In this document: positions 17,249 to 24,492 of the stretch, one piece after another
Layout of the letters: each line of letters begins with the position of its first letter
Numbering within the stretch: position 1 is the stretch's first letter
Origin: an uncultured Ruminococcus sp.
GTDB taxonomy: Bacteria; Bacillota; Clostridia; Oscillospirales; Ruminococcaceae
Assembly: GCA_937926145.1 (NCBI GenBank)
Contig: CALANW010000107.1
Span: forward strand, 1-51,314
Length of the DNA: 51,314 nucleotides
Direction of reading: 5' to 3'
Notes under the pieces: generated by a model
What the model was told of the DNA's origin: nothing
What the model saw: only the letters and a program-made list of their open reading frames with translations
Databases searched by the model: none
Program-made: the position numbers and the translations under genes

Positions 17249-18010
17249 ATGCTTGCAAAAAGAATAATTCCTTGCCTTGACGTTCGTGACGGAAAGGTAG
17301 TAAAGGGCATAAATTTTGTCGGAATAAAAGAAGTCGGCGACCCCGTTGAATGTGCCGCCGAATATGACAGACAGGGCGCAGATGAGATAGTTTTCCTTGA
17401 TATAACCGCATCGAACGAGGGCAGAGGAACTATGCTCGATGTTGTACGCAGAACAGCGCAGAAAGTTTTCGTTCCGCTCACAGTCGGCGGCGGCATCAGA
17501 ACGATAGAGGATTTCCGTGATACTCTCCGTGCAGGTGCAGACAAGGTTTCGGTAAACTCTGCGGCTGTAAAAAATCCTCAGCTTATAAAAGAAGCTGCTG
17601 ATATTTTCGGCTGTCAGTGTGTTGTTGTTGCTATTGATGCAAAGAAATGCGAGGACGGTCACTATACTGTTGTTATAAACGGCGGACGTATCGATATGGG
17701 GATCGACGCTGTTGAATGGGCAAAGAAAGCAGAAGAACTCGGAGCAGGGGAGATACTCCTCACTTCGATGGACACAGACGGCGTAAAGGGCGGCTTTGAC
17801 CTTGATATGCTCAATGCTGTATGCAGTGTTGTAAAGATACCGGTTATCGCAAGCGGCGGCTGCGGAAAGCTTGAACATTTCACGGAAGTATTTGAAAAGA
17901 CAAATGCTTCGGCGGCACTTGCTGCTTCGCTTTTCCACTATAAGGAGCTTACAGTCGGTCAGGTCAAGCGAGAACTTGCCCGTCATGACATACCTGTAAG
18001 AGCGACCTAA
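17249..18010 (+). CDS. hisF: imidazole glycerol phosphate synthase, cyclase subunit
   Basis: TIM-barrel cyclase that uses ammonia from HisH to make imidazole glycerol phosphate and AICAR. In the 253-residue product Asp11 in IIPCLDVRDGKVVKG and the Asp in VVVAIDAKK match the two catalytic aspartates. Phosphate loops are TVGGGIRT and IASGGCGK. It is clearly HisF rather than HisA, so this operon encodes no HisA. Confidence 0.97.
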   Translation: MLAKRIIPCLDVRDGKVVKGINFVGIKEVGDPVECAAEYDRQGADEIVFLDITASNEGRGTMLDVVRRTAQKVFVPLTVGGGIRTIEDFRDTLRAGADKVSVNSAAVKNPQLIKEAADIFGCQCVVVAIDAKKCEDGHYTVVINGGRIDMGIDAVEWAKKAEELGAGEILLTSMDTDGVKGGFDLDMLNAVCSVVKIPVIASGGCGKLEHFTEVFEKTNASAALAASLFHYKELTVGQVKRELARHDIPVRAT

Positions 18011-18032
18011 AAAATCAGATTTGGAGTAAAAA

Positions 18033-18449
18033 ATGGGACTTATCGAAGAAACTAACGAGCTTATGCTCGACTGGGAAAAGATAAACAAAATTTCATCGGA
18101 AAATCATGTAATTCCCGTTGCGGTTCAGAATATACTGACAAAAGAAGTTATTCTCGTTGCTTATATAAATGAAGCGGCATTAAAGGAATCTATCCGTCTT
18201 AAAAAAGCTGTTTTCTGGAGCACATCGCGCAACCGGCTTTGGTTCAAGGGTGCAGAATCGGGAAATACATTCACACTTAACCATATTTTTGTCAACTGCG
18301 AACAGAATTCTCTTGTCTTTCAGGTAACGCCTGACAAGGGAAATATCTGCCACACGAGTTACAACGGCGTTGCGAACAACTGCTACTACCGTGAACTTGA
18401 TATGGACACGATGAAACTCATAAATTTAAACGAAAAGAAAGGAAACTGA
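18033..18449 (+). CDS. hisI: phosphoribosyl-AMP cyclohydrolase, divergent form
   Basis: Opens the adenine ring of phosphoribosyl-AMP, the third step of the pathway. The 138-residue product keeps the family core: VILVAYINEAAL, VFWSTSRNRLWFKGAESGN, and CHT at 106-108. Two features depart from the textbook enzyme: the Mg-binding DCDxD motif reads N88-C-E-Q-N92, and the two zinc cysteines are spaced C106-x10-C117 instead of C-x6-C. I believe a subfamily with NCExN exists, but this is from memory. Position between hisF and hisE supports the assignment. Confidence 0.9.
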   Translation: MGLIEETNELMLDWEKINKISSENHVIPVAVQNILTKEVILVAYINEAALKESIRLKKAVFWSTSRNRLWFKGAESGNTFTLNHIFVNCEQNSLVFQVTPDKGNICHTSYNGVANNCYYRELDMDTMKLINLNEKKGN

Positions 18450-18451
18450 CT

Positions 18452-18790
18452 ATGACAGTTTATGAAGAAATATTTGAAGTTTTAAAGCTTCGCAAAAAGG
18501 CTTTTGACGAGGGAAATGCTCCCGAAAAATCTTACACCTGCTACCTTTACGAAAAGGGCGTTGACAAGATATGCAAAAAGGTCGGCGAAGAAGCTACGGA
18601 AACCGTTATCGCAGCCAAGAACGGCGACAATGATGAGCTTATGAACGAGATAAACGACCTTATTTATCACGTTATGGTCCTCTGCGTTAATCAGGGGCTT
18701 GAATGGAGCGATGTTGAAAAAGTTCTTTCCGAGCGCAACGAAAAGATCGGCAACCTTAAAACATTCCATACCACCGATAAAAATTCATAA
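18452..18790 (+). CDS. hisE: phosphoribosyl-ATP diphosphatase
   Basis: MazG-like all-helical enzyme that hydrolyses phosphoribosyl-ATP to phosphoribosyl-AMP. The 112-residue product shows the metal-binding signature KVGEEATETVIAAKNGD and EINDLIYHVMVL. It starts two bases after hisI, as expected for separate hisI and hisE genes, and is the last his gene. Confidence 0.95.
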   Translation: MTVYEEIFEVLKLRKKAFDEGNAPEKSYTCYLYEKGVDKICKKVGEEATETVIAAKNGDNDELMNEINDLIYHVMVLCVNQGLEWSDVEKVLSERNEKIGNLKTFHTTDKNS

Positions 18791-18816
18791 AATTATAAGA
18801 TAAGTAACCTTTTCAG

Positions 18817-18933
18817 CCTTCTGTGAATAATATGTATGGAAGGGAAACTCTATAACCCTCTTAGCGACACTGCCCTCAAACCTGCGGCTGCGTGTATCGG
18901 TTTTAGAGAACCCCCGAAGCAATCATTTTGCTT
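18817..18933 (+). ncRNA. candidate structured leader RNA upstream of the Cys-rich protein
   Basis: The gap before the Cys-rich gene folds on paper into a nested structure. GGG (18842-18844) pairs with CCC (18911-18913). After a small internal loop, CTCTATAACC (18848-18857) pairs with GGTTTTAGAG (18899-18908), 10 positions with one T-T mismatch. Inside, CGACAC (18865-18870) pairs with GTGT plus CG (18892-18899) with a two-base bulge; the G at 18899 can serve only one of the two helices. CCTTC (18817-18821) could compete by pairing with GAAGG (18839-18843). A separate 6-bp hairpin AAGCAA/TTGCTT follows (18917-18933), then AGGAGG. I do not recognise a known riboswitch class. Covariation has not been tested. 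Confidence 0.4.
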
Positions 18934-18958
18934 AAATATTATTTACAGGAGGTTTTTT

Positions 18959-19780
18959 ATGAGCGAATTGAATGACTGCTTTAAAGAAGCAGTATGCGTT
19001 GATGTTCAGCGGATCTTTGACAGCTGCTCCGACCGTGACTGCATATATGATCTGCCGATAACTCTCACGCAGGATTCTGCGCCGATCACAGATGAAATGG
19101 ACATCGTGCGAACACGCTGCGCAGAAGTTGAAGTCACCTGCATTTCAGTTGATCCCGTTCCGTTCAAAAACGGTTTCTATGCAGTTGATATTACTTATCG
19201 TTTCAAGATCACAGCTGAAGCTTTCACACAGGGTTTCTGCAAAAACCAGGCAGGAACTATACTTTGCGGAACAGCCTTATGGAACAAGAGGGTAATTCTC
19301 TACGGCAGCGAGGGCACGTCCAAGATCTTTACAAGCGATCAGGATCTTTTGCCGACTGACGTTGAATGTAATGAGTGCACCTGCTGCAATGATGCTGCAA
19401 GTATGCCGAAAGCAACAGTCCGTGTGCTTGACCCGATCGCACTTGATACGAAATTGGCTTGCAAGAAGCCCTATCCACCGCATTGCTGCCAGCCGTGCGA
19501 GGAAGACCCCAAGCCGTGCGAACGTGTACTTACTGTTTCGCTCGGACTTTTCTCAATAATCCAGCTTTCACGTCCGGTATCGATAATCGTTCCTGCGTAT
19601 GATTACTGCATACCCTGCAAGGATTGCTCACTGACCGACACTGGCGAATCGCCGTGTGATGTTTTCGATAAGCTCGAATTCCCGTCAGAGCAGTTCTTCC
19701 CACAGCCTTCATCAGACGCAACGAAATATGGTTGCTGCGATAAGCACGAAAAGAAAAAATGTGATTGTGACGGCGATTAA
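18959..19780 (+). CDS. cysteine-rich protein of unknown function
   Basis: A 273-residue protein with 25 cysteines, no hydrophobic signal sequence and no recognised catalytic motif. N-terminal cysteines are at 7, 13, 23 and 28; clusters follow as CNECTCC, HCCQPC, CIPCKDC and a tail GCCDKHEKKKCDCDGD. Between them lie beta-rich stretches such as NGFYAVDITYRFKITAEAF and KRVILYGSEGTSKIFTS. I have the impression that similar uncharacterised proteins occur in other Clostridia, possibly metal-binding or spore-associated, but I cannot assign a function. The ATG at 18959 has a perfect AGGAGG; an in-frame ATG at 18836 falls in the structured leader and is rejected. A terminator follows. Confidence 0.75.
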   Translation: MSELNDCFKEAVCVDVQRIFDSCSDRDCIYDLPITLTQDSAPITDEMDIVRTRCAEVEVTCISVDPVPFKNGFYAVDITYRFKITAEAFTQGFCKNQAGTILCGTALWNKRVILYGSEGTSKIFTSDQDLLPTDVECNECTCCNDAASMPKATVRVLDPIALDTKLACKKPYPPHCCQPCEEDPKPCERVLTVSLGLFSIIQLSRPVSIIVPAYDYCIPCKDCSLTDTGESPCDVFDKLEFPSEQFFPQPSSDATKYGCCDKHEKKKCDCDGD

Positions 19781-19818
19781 ATAGTATTCTGACAATAATT
19801 GTCTTGAACATTAAACTC

Positions 19819-19873
19819 AATGCAGATGATCTGCCAAACCTCGGTTTGCGCATTTTGTCTGCATTTTTGTTTT
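19819..19873 (+). terminator. intrinsic terminator after the Cys-rich gene
   Basis: AATGCAGA (19819-19826) pairs with TCTGCATT (19858-19865), enclosing a small hairpin CAAAC-CTCG-GTTTG (19835-19848). A T-rich tail TTTGTTTT follows. A competing local palindrome GCAGAT-G-ATCTGC sits in the left arm. Confidence 0.6.
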
Positions 19874-19898
19874 CTGTGTGAAAATTATACGATTTTAG

Positions 19899-19927
19899 TT
19901 GCAATCGAAGCAAAAAAGTGATATAAT
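19899..19927 (+). promoter_or_regulatory. sigma-A-type promoter for miaB
   Basis: TTGCAA at 19899-19904, 17-bp spacer, TATAAT at 19922-19927. Transcription would start near 19934, about 33 bases before the TTG start codon. Confidence 0.75.
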
Positions 19928-19966
19928 AAAATTTGTCCATAGATAGATTTAAGGAGCGAATTTGTT

Positions 19967-21328
19967 TTGACCGAATATATAGAAAAAGTAAAAGAGCTTA
20001 TCAGCAAAAGCAGTGAAATACCGCTTTGCTATGTACATAGCTTCGGCTGTCAGCAGAATGTCAGCGACGGGGAACGTATCTTAGGCTTGCTTTCAAGCTG
20101 CGGCTACGGAATAACTTCCGAACCCGACTCGGCGCAGCTTATACTGTACAATACCTGTGCTGTTCGTGAGAACGCCGAAAACAAGGTATACGGTATGATA
20201 GGCGAACTCAAACATCTCAAAGAAAAAAATCCCGACTTGATAATAGGTCTGTGCGGTTGTATGGCGCAGGAATCAAAAACTGTTGACAAGATACGCAGCA
20301 CCTATAAACAGGTCGATCTTATATTCGGTACACACGCTTTATCTGAACTGCCGCATTTGCTGTATGACGTTCTGACAAAGCGAAAATTCGTATTCGATAC
20401 GGACGAGCATTCGGAAGTTCCGCTCAATGTTTCAGCGGTTCATCAGAACAGCTTTAAAACTGGCGTTCCGATAATGTACGGCTGCGATAATTTCTGCTCA
20501 TACTGCATCGTGCCGTATGTCAGAGGCAGAGAAAAAAGCCGTGATCCCGAAATAATCCTTGAAGAGATCCGCGAGCTTGCCGATAAAGGCTACAAGGAGA
20601 TAATGCTCCTCGGTCAGAATGTAAATTCATACGGAAAAGGTCTTGATGAACCCATAAGCTTTTCGGAACTTTTACGCAGGATAAATAAGATCGACGGCGA
20701 TTTCAAAATAAGGTTTATGTCACCGCACCCCAAGGATTGCACACACGAACTTATCGATACTATCCTTGAATGTGACAAGGTCTGCAAGCATCTTCATCTT
20801 CCGCTCCAATCGGGAAGTGACGAGATCCTCAAAAAGATGAACCGCAGATATACCGCGGAAAAGTATATGGAAACGGTCGACTATGTTCGCAGCAAAATTC
20901 CCGATTTTTCGCTCACAACTGATATAATCGTCGGATTTCCGAATGAAACATACGAAGATTTTCTCAAAACAAAGGAGATCGTCGAAAAGGTCAAGTTTGA
21001 CAATATCTACTCTTTCATCTATTCAAAGCGCAGCGGTACAAGAGCCGCCGAGATGATAGACAATACGAGCGATGAGGACAAAAGCAAGTGGATGACAGAA
21101 CTTCTTGCAGCGCAGCGTGAAGTTTCGTCCGAAAACTACAAGCGCTTTATGGGACGTGAACTTGAAGTCCTTTTTGATGCAGAAAGCAGGCACGAAGGAT
21201 TTATCACGGGCAAGAGCGATGAATTCATCATCGTTGAAGCAAAGGGTGATGCTTCGCTCATCGGTCAGCGCAGAAAAGTAAAAATCACCAAGACGTATAA
21301 CTGGGCAGTCAGCGGTGAGATAATATAA
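19967..21328 (+). CDS. miaB: tRNA-2-methylthio-N6-dimethylallyladenosine synthase
   Basis: Radical-SAM methylthiotransferase that modifies A37 of tRNAs after MiaA has isopentenylated it. The 453-residue product has the N-terminal cluster cysteines (SFGCQQNVSDGER, YNTCAVRENAENK, LCGCMAQESK), the radical SAM CxxxCxxC in YGCDNFCSYCIVPYVRGRE, and a C-terminal TRAM domain. The start is TTG at 19967 with AAGGAG at 19951-19956. miaA, the preceding step of the pathway, lies four genes downstream. Confidence 0.96.
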   Translation: MTEYIEKVKELISKSSEIPLCYVHSFGCQQNVSDGERILGLLSSCGYGITSEPDSAQLILYNTCAVRENAENKVYGMIGELKHLKEKNPDLIIGLCGCMAQESKTVDKIRSTYKQVDLIFGTHALSELPHLLYDVLTKRKFVFDTDEHSEVPLNVSAVHQNSFKTGVPIMYGCDNFCSYCIVPYVRGREKSRDPEIILEEIRELADKGYKEIMLLGQNVNSYGKGLDEPISFSELLRRINKIDGDFKIRFMSPHPKDCTHELIDTILECDKVCKHLHLPLQSGSDEILKKMNRRYTAEKYMETVDYVRSKIPDFSLTTDIIVGFPNETYEDFLKTKEIVEKVKFDNIYSFIYSKRSGTRAAEMIDNTSDEDKSKWMTELLAAQREVSSENYKRFMGRELEVLFDAESRHEGFITGKSDEFIIVEAKGDASLIGQRRKVKITKTYNWAVSGEII

Positions 21329-21356
21329 GCAAATACCATTTCAGGAGGTCAAAAAA

Positions 21357-21773
21357 ATGAATGATGTAATAGAAAAAGCAAGAGAACTTGGTGTTCTCAT
21401 TCAGAAAGACGAGCGCTATGCCGCTTACTATACTGCAAAGGAAGCAAACGACAAGGACGAAGAGCTTCAGAATATGATAAATGAGTTCAATATGAAGCGT
21501 ATGCAGCTCAATGCAGAGGTTTCAAAGGAGAACAAGGACGAAGAACGCCTTGCCGAACTTGATGACGGTATAAAGTCACTTTACGGTACAATTATGGCGA
21601 ACGAAAATATGATAAACTACAACAAGGCTAAAAATGCTATGGACAGCCTTCTCAACCAGATCAATATGATAATTACTTATTCTGCAAACGGCGAAGACCC
21701 ACTTACCTGTTCATGCGAAGAAGTAAATATCAGCTGCGGCGGAAACTGTTCTGCCTGCGGCGGCTGCCACTGA
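21357..21773 (+). CDS. YmcA/YlbF-family regulator with a six-cysteine tail
   Basis: A 138-residue, mostly helical protein of the YlbF/YmcA (com_ylbF) family. In Bacillus subtilis, YmcA, YlbF and YaaT form a complex that carries 4Fe-4S clusters and directs RNase Y mRNA processing. Gene order miaB - this gene - mutS - mutL matches B. subtilis miaB(ymcB)-ymcA-(cotE)-mutS-mutL, so it is probably the YmcA counterpart. All six cysteines (118, 120, 127, 131, 134, 137) fall in the last 21 residues, in CSCEE and CGGNCSACGGCH, a plausible iron-sulfur ligand set. A good AGGAGG site precedes the ATG. Confidence 0.8.
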   Translation: MNDVIEKARELGVLIQKDERYAAYYTAKEANDKDEELQNMINEFNMKRMQLNAEVSKENKDEERLAELDDGIKSLYGTIMANENMINYNKAKNAMDSLLNQINMIITYSANGEDPLTCSCEEVNISCGGNCSACGGCH

Positions 21774-21781
21774 TCAAATGC

Positions 21782-21812
21782 TGATTGACCTGCTTTAACA
21801 GCAGGTCAATCA
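21782..21812 (+). terminator. perfect 13-bp hairpin before mutS, no T tract
   Basis: TGATTGACCTGCT (21782-21794) pairs exactly with AGCAGGTCAATCA (21800-21812) around a 5-base loop. No run of T follows on either strand, so it may be a processing, stability or rho-independent pause hairpin rather than a classical terminator. Confidence 0.5.
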
Positions 21813-21852
21813 CATTAAAGTTTGTCATCGGAAAAGAATGGAGGATTATTCT

Positions 21853-24462
21853 GTGGAAATTGATATGCAAAAGCTTTCGCCTATGATGAAGCAGTATTTC
21901 GCCGTAAAAGAAAAATGCAAGGGCTTCCTGCTTTTTTTCAGACTTGGCGACTTTTACGAAATGTTCTTTGACGATGCGCTTTTGGCTTCGAGAGTTCTTG
22001 AACTCACACTTACAGGACGTGACTGCGGACTTGACGAACGCGCACCGATGTGCGGTATCCCTTATCACGCCTGCGAAATTTACATAAAAAAGCTTATCGA
22101 TGCAGGTTATAAAGTTGCAATATGCGAACAGCTCACCGACCCAAAGGACGCAAAAGGCGGCATTGTTGAGCGTGATATCGTTAGGATAGTAACTCCCGGT
22201 ACTGTCACCGAAAGCAATATGCTTGACGAGTCAAAGAACAACTATATCGCTGCGATATATGCTTTGGACAAACGCTGTGCGCTCTGCTTTGCGGATATAT
22301 CCACGGGCGAAGTTCATCTTTTCGATAAGACCTCAAAAAATCTTGAAGCGGAAGTTGTCAACGAGCTTGTTCGCTTTGAACCGGTTGAAATTCTTTTCAA
22401 CGAAAAATTTCTTGACTACAAAAATGTTCAGGAATTTATCCGCACAAAGATGAATGTTTCCGTTCAGCTTCTTGATGATGAAGAATTCGATATTTCAAGC
22501 AAAAAAGATATCGTTTTAAAGCAGTTCAACGTTGATGATCTTGACGAGATATCACTTCACGAGGGGACACCCGAAGCAGACTGCGTATGCGGACTTTTCG
22601 GATATATCTACAACACTCAGAAGACACTTGTGGGACGTTTCACCGAGATCAAACGCTATAATGACAACTTCTTTATGGAGCTTGATTATACCGCAAGAAG
22701 AAACCTCGAACTTACCGAAACGATGCGAAGCAAGGAAAAGAAAGGCAGCCTTTTATGGGTGCTTGACCATACCAATACTTCAATGGGAAAGCGTCTTCTC
22801 AAATCCTATATCGAACAGCCGCTTGTAAAGCTTGCCATAATCACTAACCGACTTGATGCGGTCGAACAGCTTTGCAGAAAATCTGTACTTCGCCAGCAGC
22901 TTTCCGATGCGCTTTCAAAGGTTTACGATATAGAACGTCTTATGACGAGAATAATGTATAAGACAGCAACTCCGAGAGATGTAAAATCACTTTCGCTGAC
23001 AGCTTTGCAGCTCCCCGAGATAAAAAAGATACTCGGTGAGTTTTCGTCAAAGCTTCTTACCGAACTCAACAGCAAGATAGACACCCTTGAAGATATTTCG
23101 AGCCTTGTCGAAAGAGCTATCGTTGACGAACCGCCAATAACCGCAAAAGAGGGCGGCGTTATTAAGGACGGCTTTAATGCAGAACTTGATAATCTTCGTT
23201 ACATTATCAGCGGCGGAAAAGACATTATCGATGAGATCGAACAGCGTGAACGCGACAAAACGGGCATCAAGAATCTGAAAATCGGATATAACCGCGTTTT
23301 CGGCTACTATATTGAAGTTACGAAGTCATACTATGACCTTGTTCCCGATACTTATATCAGAAAACAGACGCTCGCAAACTGCGAAAGATTTATCACGGAA
23401 GAGCTCAAAAAATATGAGAACGAAATTCTCGGTGCAAATGAAAAAGTCCTTTCGCTTGAAGCAAATATTTTTGCGGAAGTCCGTGATTTTATAGTTGAAA
23501 AGATAACCCGTGTTCAGGAAACAGCTTCAGCTGTCGCACAGCTTGACGTTCTCTGCTCGTTCGCTTACGTTTCGCTGAAAAATGAATATACAAAGCCTGA
23601 TATCGCTATCGACGGCGTTATAGATATCGCAGACGGTCGTCACCCCGTTGTAGAGCTTATGCTCAAAGATGAGATATACGTTCCGAACGACACATATCTC
23701 GATATGAACAGCAACCGTATGCAGATAATCACCGGTCCTAATATGTCGGGTAAATCGACATATATGCGTCAGGTCGCGCTTATAACACTTATGGCACAGA
23801 TAGGCTGCTTCGTCCCTGCAAAGAGGGCGAAGATAACTATTGTTGATAAAATTTTCACCAGAGTAGGCGCATCGGACGACCTTACCGCAGGTCAGTCTAC
23901 GTTTATGGTCGAAATGAGCGAAGTCGCTGATATTCTCAAAAATGCAACCAAGCAGAGCCTTGTTATCCTCGATGAAGTCGGAAGAGGAACTTCGACTTTT
24001 GACGGAATAAGCATTGCAACTGCGGTTGCAGAGTATATTGCAAATCAGCGTGTGCTCGGCTGCAAAACACTTTTCGCAACGCATTATCACGAACTTATAA
24101 AGCTTGAAGATCAGCTTGACGGTGTGAAGAATTACAGCGTTGCCGTTAAGAAAATAGGCGAGGATATACGTTTCCTGCGAAAGATAGTTCCGGGCGGAGT
24201 TGACGACAGCTACGGCATAGAAGTTGCGAAGCTTGCAGGACTTCCTAACAAAGTTCTGACCCGTGCGAAAGAGATACTCGCCGAAATGGAAAGAGAAAAA
24301 GCTGCCGAAAAACAGCATAAAAACGATGATAATGACCTGCAAATATCTTTCGGCGCGATGAACGACGAAATTATCCTTGACAGATTGAGAAAGACCAACG
24401 CAGATGAATTCAGCGGCGAAGAGGCAAAACAGTTCCTTAAAGAACTTTGCAGTTCGCTTTAA
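21853..24462 (+). CDS. mutS: DNA mismatch repair ATPase MutS
   Basis: Recognises mismatches and recruits MutL. The 869-residue product has the mismatch-contact motif in RLGDFYEMFFDDA, connector and clamp domains, then Walker A TGPNMSGKSTYMRQ, Walker B LVILDEVGRGTSTFDG, and a C-terminal helical tail. The GTG at 21853 sits 8 bases after GGAGG (21840-21844). The in-frame ATG at 21838 overlaps that ribosome binding site, so GTG is preferred. Followed by mutL after 30 bases. Confidence 0.96.
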   Translation: MEIDMQKLSPMMKQYFAVKEKCKGFLLFFRLGDFYEMFFDDALLASRVLELTLTGRDCGLDERAPMCGIPYHACEIYIKKLIDAGYKVAICEQLTDPKDAKGGIVERDIVRIVTPGTVTESNMLDESKNNYIAAIYALDKRCALCFADISTGEVHLFDKTSKNLEAEVVNELVRFEPVEILFNEKFLDYKNVQEFIRTKMNVSVQLLDDEEFDISSKKDIVLKQFNVDDLDEISLHEGTPEADCVCGLFGYIYNTQKTLVGRFTEIKRYNDNFFMELDYTARRNLELTETMRSKEKKGSLLWVLDHTNTSMGKRLLKSYIEQPLVKLAIITNRLDAVEQLCRKSVLRQQLSDALSKVYDIERLMTRIMYKTATPRDVKSLSLTALQLPEIKKILGEFSSKLLTELNSKIDTLEDISSLVERAIVDEPPITAKEGGVIKDGFNAELDNLRYIISGGKDIIDEIEQRERDKTGIKNLKIGYNRVFGYYIEVTKSYYDLVPDTYIRKQTLANCERFITEELKKYENEILGANEKVLSLEANIFAEVRDFIVEKITRVQETASAVAQLDVLCSFAYVSLKNEYTKPDIAIDGVIDIADGRHPVVELMLKDEIYVPNDTYLDMNSNRMQIITGPNMSGKSTYMRQVALITLMAQIGCFVPAKRAKITIVDKIFTRVGASDDLTAGQSTFMVEMSEVADILKNATKQSLVILDEVGRGTSTFDGISIATAVAEYIANQRVLGCKTLFATHYHELIKLEDQLDGVKNYSVAVKKIGEDIRFLRKIVPGGVDDSYGIEVAKLAGLPNKVLTRAKEILAEMEREKAAEKQHKNDDNDLQISFGAMNDEIILDRLRKTNADEFSGEEAKQFLKELCSSL

Positions 24463-24492
24463 GAGTTTCAAATGCTTTAAAATGGAGATAAA

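Noticed and set aside
17021..18088. 355-codon open frame on the minus strand
   Set aside because: Lies opposite the well-supported hisH, hisF and hisI genes; its translation is Cys/Phe/Ser-rich with no family likeness.
18836..18958. 41-residue N-terminal extension of the Cys-rich protein
   Set aside because: No ribosome binding site at 18836 and the segment overlaps the folded leader; AGGAGG fits 18959.
23527..24471. 314-codon open frame on the minus strand
   Set aside because: Opposite the conserved ATPase end of mutS, with no recognisable protein features.
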